Shown piece after piece: positions 61,800-64,000 of a stretch of DNA of 64,000 bases. The DNA lies in the NCBI GenBank assembly GCA_002478865.1, contig DLJZ01000027.1, positions 62,001 to 126,000 of the forward strand, read 5' to 3'. The position numbers and the translations under genes are program-made. The stretch is from Hungatella sp. UBA7603. GTDB lineage: Bacteria > Bacillota > Clostridia > Lachnospirales > Lachnospiraceae. Each line of letters starts with the position of its first letter. Within the stretch, counting starts at the first letter, position 1. The notes beneath the pieces were generated by a model. That model saw nothing but the letters and a program-made list of their open reading frames with translations, did not search any database and was not told where the DNA came from.

Positions 61800-63821
61800 T
61801 TATTGGATCATGGAGATATAATGAATCTCCAAATCGTAATCTCCTTCTAACGAAGTAATGGTTATGATATCACCAAAACTTACACTGTACTGGATCTTCT
61901 TACAAACAATAGAACTTCCCAACATAATGGCAGAATCGGAAGAATGGTATAAAATCATTCGCCTCTCTTCATCTGCAATAAGGAAAATACGGTCAAGCCC
62001 TAATGCCTCCGAAGCCTCGGAGTATTCCTTCATCAGATCTCCAATGCTTACTCGGTTATCCTTAATCTTGTACATCGGGAAGGTAAGGGGCGGAATCTCT
62101 TCTTCTCCCTCTGGCTGACCGATAAAGTAGGCATCCATCTTTCCCTGAAAGCGGTTTTGAGCTTTCTTTTCTGTTATCACTTCAAGTTCTGGTCTAGGCT
62201 TATGGAATATCCGCCAAATGATTGCTCCAAGTAACAAGACTCCCAGTAAAAACGCCCACCAGTATGCCTTCCACAAAGGAATCACCTGAAAGCTGTATTG
62301 AACGGATATTGCTGACTCTCCATCAGAGACCTTAATCACAAGGCTTTCCCTGCCCGACTTTATGGGCTTTACCGTAAGAATCCCTTTATCTAAAGTAACA
62401 ATAGCAGCATTCTTTGTACTTTCCTCCAGAGAATAGGTAAGAGCATCTCTATCGGAATCATGAAAATAATCATTTAATACAAGCTTCTTTTCCTTGCTTA
62501 AGGGATTTAGTCCAAGCTTTTCCGGCAGTTCTCCTGCTGGAGGCGTATTGACCACCTGTAATCTTACCGTTTCAAATACACAGGATTCCATGACATCATC
62601 AAGACGGCTGTCTATATAATACGTTCCGGAGCTGCTAAGCTTTGCCTCCCCTACTATGACGCCATCTTTCACCTCTGTATTCAATGTCGTTCTACCATTG
62701 GCAGACTGACCGTCTGCATAAAGCTCTATTTTAGGTGTGAAATTCTTATAAAAAGCTTCATCGGTTATGATAGAACCATTCTTATCCTTAAAGTAGATCC
62801 GGAAAGGAACTGGCTTGTTCCTGGCTGTATCAACATCGATGTCCAGTACAGGTACCAGGTTGCGGTAGCTGATCAAATAAACTTTTAATCCCTGATCCTT
62901 TGAAGTGTTTGTTTGTATGTTCAGTTCCTTAATCTCACGTCTCACATCCGATAACTTTGCTACGGAGTAATGAACTAGATTAACTGGCTGAATTTGCTGA
63001 TCCCCATAAACAATTGTAGTATCTAAAATTTGCTGTGGAGAAATCATTAGCACATCCATCTCATCTAGGTAAGCATCATCAAGCTTAACCCTTATGCTTT
63101 GGCTACCTGCTCCGTAGATACCACCTGTAATCTCCTGAATGCGGTAAGCCATGTTGGAATGGAAGATTCCGTATAAGACATCAATTAATGTCTCCGGCTT
63201 TTCAACCGTATAATTATCAGCACTTGTCTGCTTGGCAATTTCCTTTAGGATCTCCTTGTTTCCATCGTATTTTCCAAAAGCTACTGTGTATATGGGAATC
63301 CCCTGGGACTGGCAGGCTGCTACCGTGTCTTTTAGATCTGCGTTGGATCGCTCTAAGGTTCTGCCTGTCTTTGAACCTTTTAAGTCGGTCTCTCCATCTG
63401 AGATGAGGACAATCATGCGCTTACGTCCAGTTTCCTCACCAGACAAGCCATAAGCATAATTGATGCCCAGACCCGTGTCTGTATTTCCAGAATATCCGGC
63501 GGAATCCATCATGCCTTTTAAGGAATCACGTTCCTCCTGAGTCTTTATGGAAACAGGTGCTGCTGATGATACAATCCGGTCATTGTACGCCACAAATCCA
63601 ATTCTGATGTCTGCGCTGTGAACCGTATCGATAAATGCCTTTACCATTCCCTTTGCCGTTTGATCAGGGTCATTGAATTTCATAGAACCGCTGTAATCCA
63701 TAACAAATATGACATCGAGACCAATCTGCTCACTGGGTATCTCTTTTGCCATAGCGCTCTGGGATTGGGAGAGAAAAACAAAACAAAACAGCACTAACAA
63801 AACCCTTTTTAATCTCTTCAT
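61800..63821 (-). CDS. Membrane-anchored extracytoplasmic VWA-domain protein
   Basis: The 673-residue protein has a signal peptide (about 1-25, cleavage near SAMAKE). A VWA domain with intact MIDAS (FVMDYSGSMKFND, and VLISDGETDLKGS) spans about 35-215. Beta domains follow, including a cadherin-like one (LNDYFHDSDRDALTYSLEES, about 440). A membrane helix lies at about 514-540 (YWWAFLLGVLLLGAIIW), and a C-terminal cytosolic beta domain (about 560-673) resembles a degenerate FHA domain. It is the first gene of the cluster in the window. It could be the envelope anchor or contact sensor of the injector in place of TssJLM; that is inferred. Confidence 0.72.
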   Translation of the reverse strand: MKRLKRVLLVLFCFVFLSQSQSAMAKEIPSEQIGLDVIFVMDYSGSMKFNDPDQTAKGMVKAFIDTVHSADIRIGFVAYNDRIVSSAAPVSIKTQEERDSLKGMMDSAGYSGNTDTGLGINYAYGLSGEETGRKRMIVLISDGETDLKGSKTGRTLERSNADLKDTVAACQSQGIPIYTVAFGKYDGNKEILKEIAKQTSADNYTVEKPETLIDVLYGIFHSNMAYRIQEITGGIYGAGSQSIRVKLDDAYLDEMDVLMISPQQILDTTIVYGDQQIQPVNLVHYSVAKLSDVRREIKELNIQTNTSKDQGLKVYLISYRNLVPVLDIDVDTARNKPVPFRIYFKDKNGSIITDEAFYKNFTPKIELYADGQSANGRTTLNTEVKDGVIVGEAKLSSSGTYYIDSRLDDVMESCVFETVRLQVVNTPPAGELPEKLGLNPLSKEKKLVLNDYFHDSDRDALTYSLEESTKNAAIVTLDKGILTVKPIKSGRESLVIKVSDGESAISVQYSFQVIPLWKAYWWAFLLGVLLLGAIIWRIFHKPRPELEVITEKKAQNRFQGKMDAYFIGQPEGEEEIPPLTFPMYKIKDNRVSIGDLMKEYSEASEALGLDRIFLIADEERRMILYHSSDSAIMLGSSIVCKKIQYSVSFGDIITITSLEGDYDLEIHYISMIQ

Positions 63822-64000
63822 TGATCTTACACACCTTTGTTTATGTTTTTTACTTATTACAATATACTATAAAAAACGACAAAAAAATCACTCACGTATG
63901 AAAAAGCACTTTATATGTAAGTTTTGGTCATAATATGTATTTTTTTGTTCTTTTCAAGGTGTTTTTTGAAACGGTTTCCTGTTTTCATAAAAATAGGAGG
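63822..64000 (-). promoter_or_regulatory. Upstream region of the injection-system cluster
   Basis: This A/T-rich stretch holds no gene. Leftward, TTGTCG (63882-63877) and TGTAAT (63861-63856) give a weak promoter-like pair with a short 15-base spacer. The ribosome site before 63821 is modest (AAAGGTG). Whether the operon truly starts here or continues from the right cannot be decided from this window. Confidence 0.3.

Noticed and set aside
61283..61858. 191-codon plus-strand frame across the sheath-like gene 5' end
   Set aside because: Low-complexity Ser/Leu-rich translation typical of an antisense shadow; the minus-strand gene fits the operon.
35604..63821. Interpretation of the cluster as an ordinary prophage
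   Set aside because: No terminase, portal, capsid, tape-measure, lysis or integrase genes; FHA, PP2C, VWA and Rhs genes point to an injection system instead.
63968..63978. Palindrome GAAACGGTTTC as a CcpA catabolite-repression site
   Set aside because: The palindrome has an odd centre, whereas cre sites are even with a central CG, and flanking bases do not fit; left as chance.

Overview
The window looks like the chromosome of a low-to-mid GC Gram-positive anaerobe of the Lachnospiraceae (Lacrimispora/Lachnoclostridium-like). The reasons are strong GGAGG ribosome sites with frequent TTG/GTG starts, large Lachnospiraceae-style solute-binding proteins with sugar-binding modules, cytosolic GH43/GH36 glycosidases, a Gram-positive Tad pilus, and monoderm-type genes resembling a contractile injection system. 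The genus is inference; no rRNA or tRNA was seen.

Region 1 (1-15.3 kb) is for carbohydrate use. A solute-binding protein cut by the left edge stands opposite an AraC-type regulator. A leftward operon then encodes GH43, GH36 alpha-galactosidase, a second GH43, an ABC exporter half, a DUF1854 protein and a second ABC exporter half. The first ABC gene carries a frameshift near its 5' end. Next come a malic-enzyme stub, a small ORF broken at a run of seven A, and a CPBP membrane protease.

Region 2 (15.3-30.7 kb) is a complete leftward Tad/Flp pilus operon: prepilin peptidase, two Flp-type pilins, CpaB, CpaE/TadZ, CpaF, TadB, TadC, DUF192, a coiled-coil protein, three TadE/G-like pseudopilins, an orphan solute-binding lipoprotein and a large VWA adhesin with three FctA-like modules. 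Directly upstream lies a probable invertible switch. A 31-bp inverted repeat (30/31 identical) flanks 190 bp that carry a strong terminator and a promoter-like sequence, next to a tyrosine recombinase. In the printed orientation the terminator faces the tad operon and the promoter faces away, so I predict phase OFF.

Region 3 (30.9-35.5 kb) is a decayed island. It holds an IS110-family pseudogene with several lesions, a partly duplicated degenerate segment, and a displaced polymorphic-toxin C-terminus with its putative immunity gene, both frameshifted.

Region 4 (35.6-63.8 kb) is about 28 kb of co-directional, often overlapping genes that I read as a type-VI-like contractile injection system of a monoderm. 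In transcription order they are a secreted/membrane VWA protein, a probable sheath protein, two Hcp-like tube paralogues, a J-domain protein, two FHA proteins, two PP2C-like phosphatases, an Hsp70/actin-fold ATPase, four unassigned (probably baseplate) proteins, two VgrG-like spikes, a pentapeptide-repeat protein, an Imm11-like protein, a DUF4280 PAAR-like tip, a 2,439-residue VgrG-Rhs fusion with an ADP-ribosyltransferase-like C-terminus, and a putative immunity protein. FHA plus PP2C genes imply phosphorylation control, but no kinase and no ClpV-like ATPase lie inside the window; they may be to the right.
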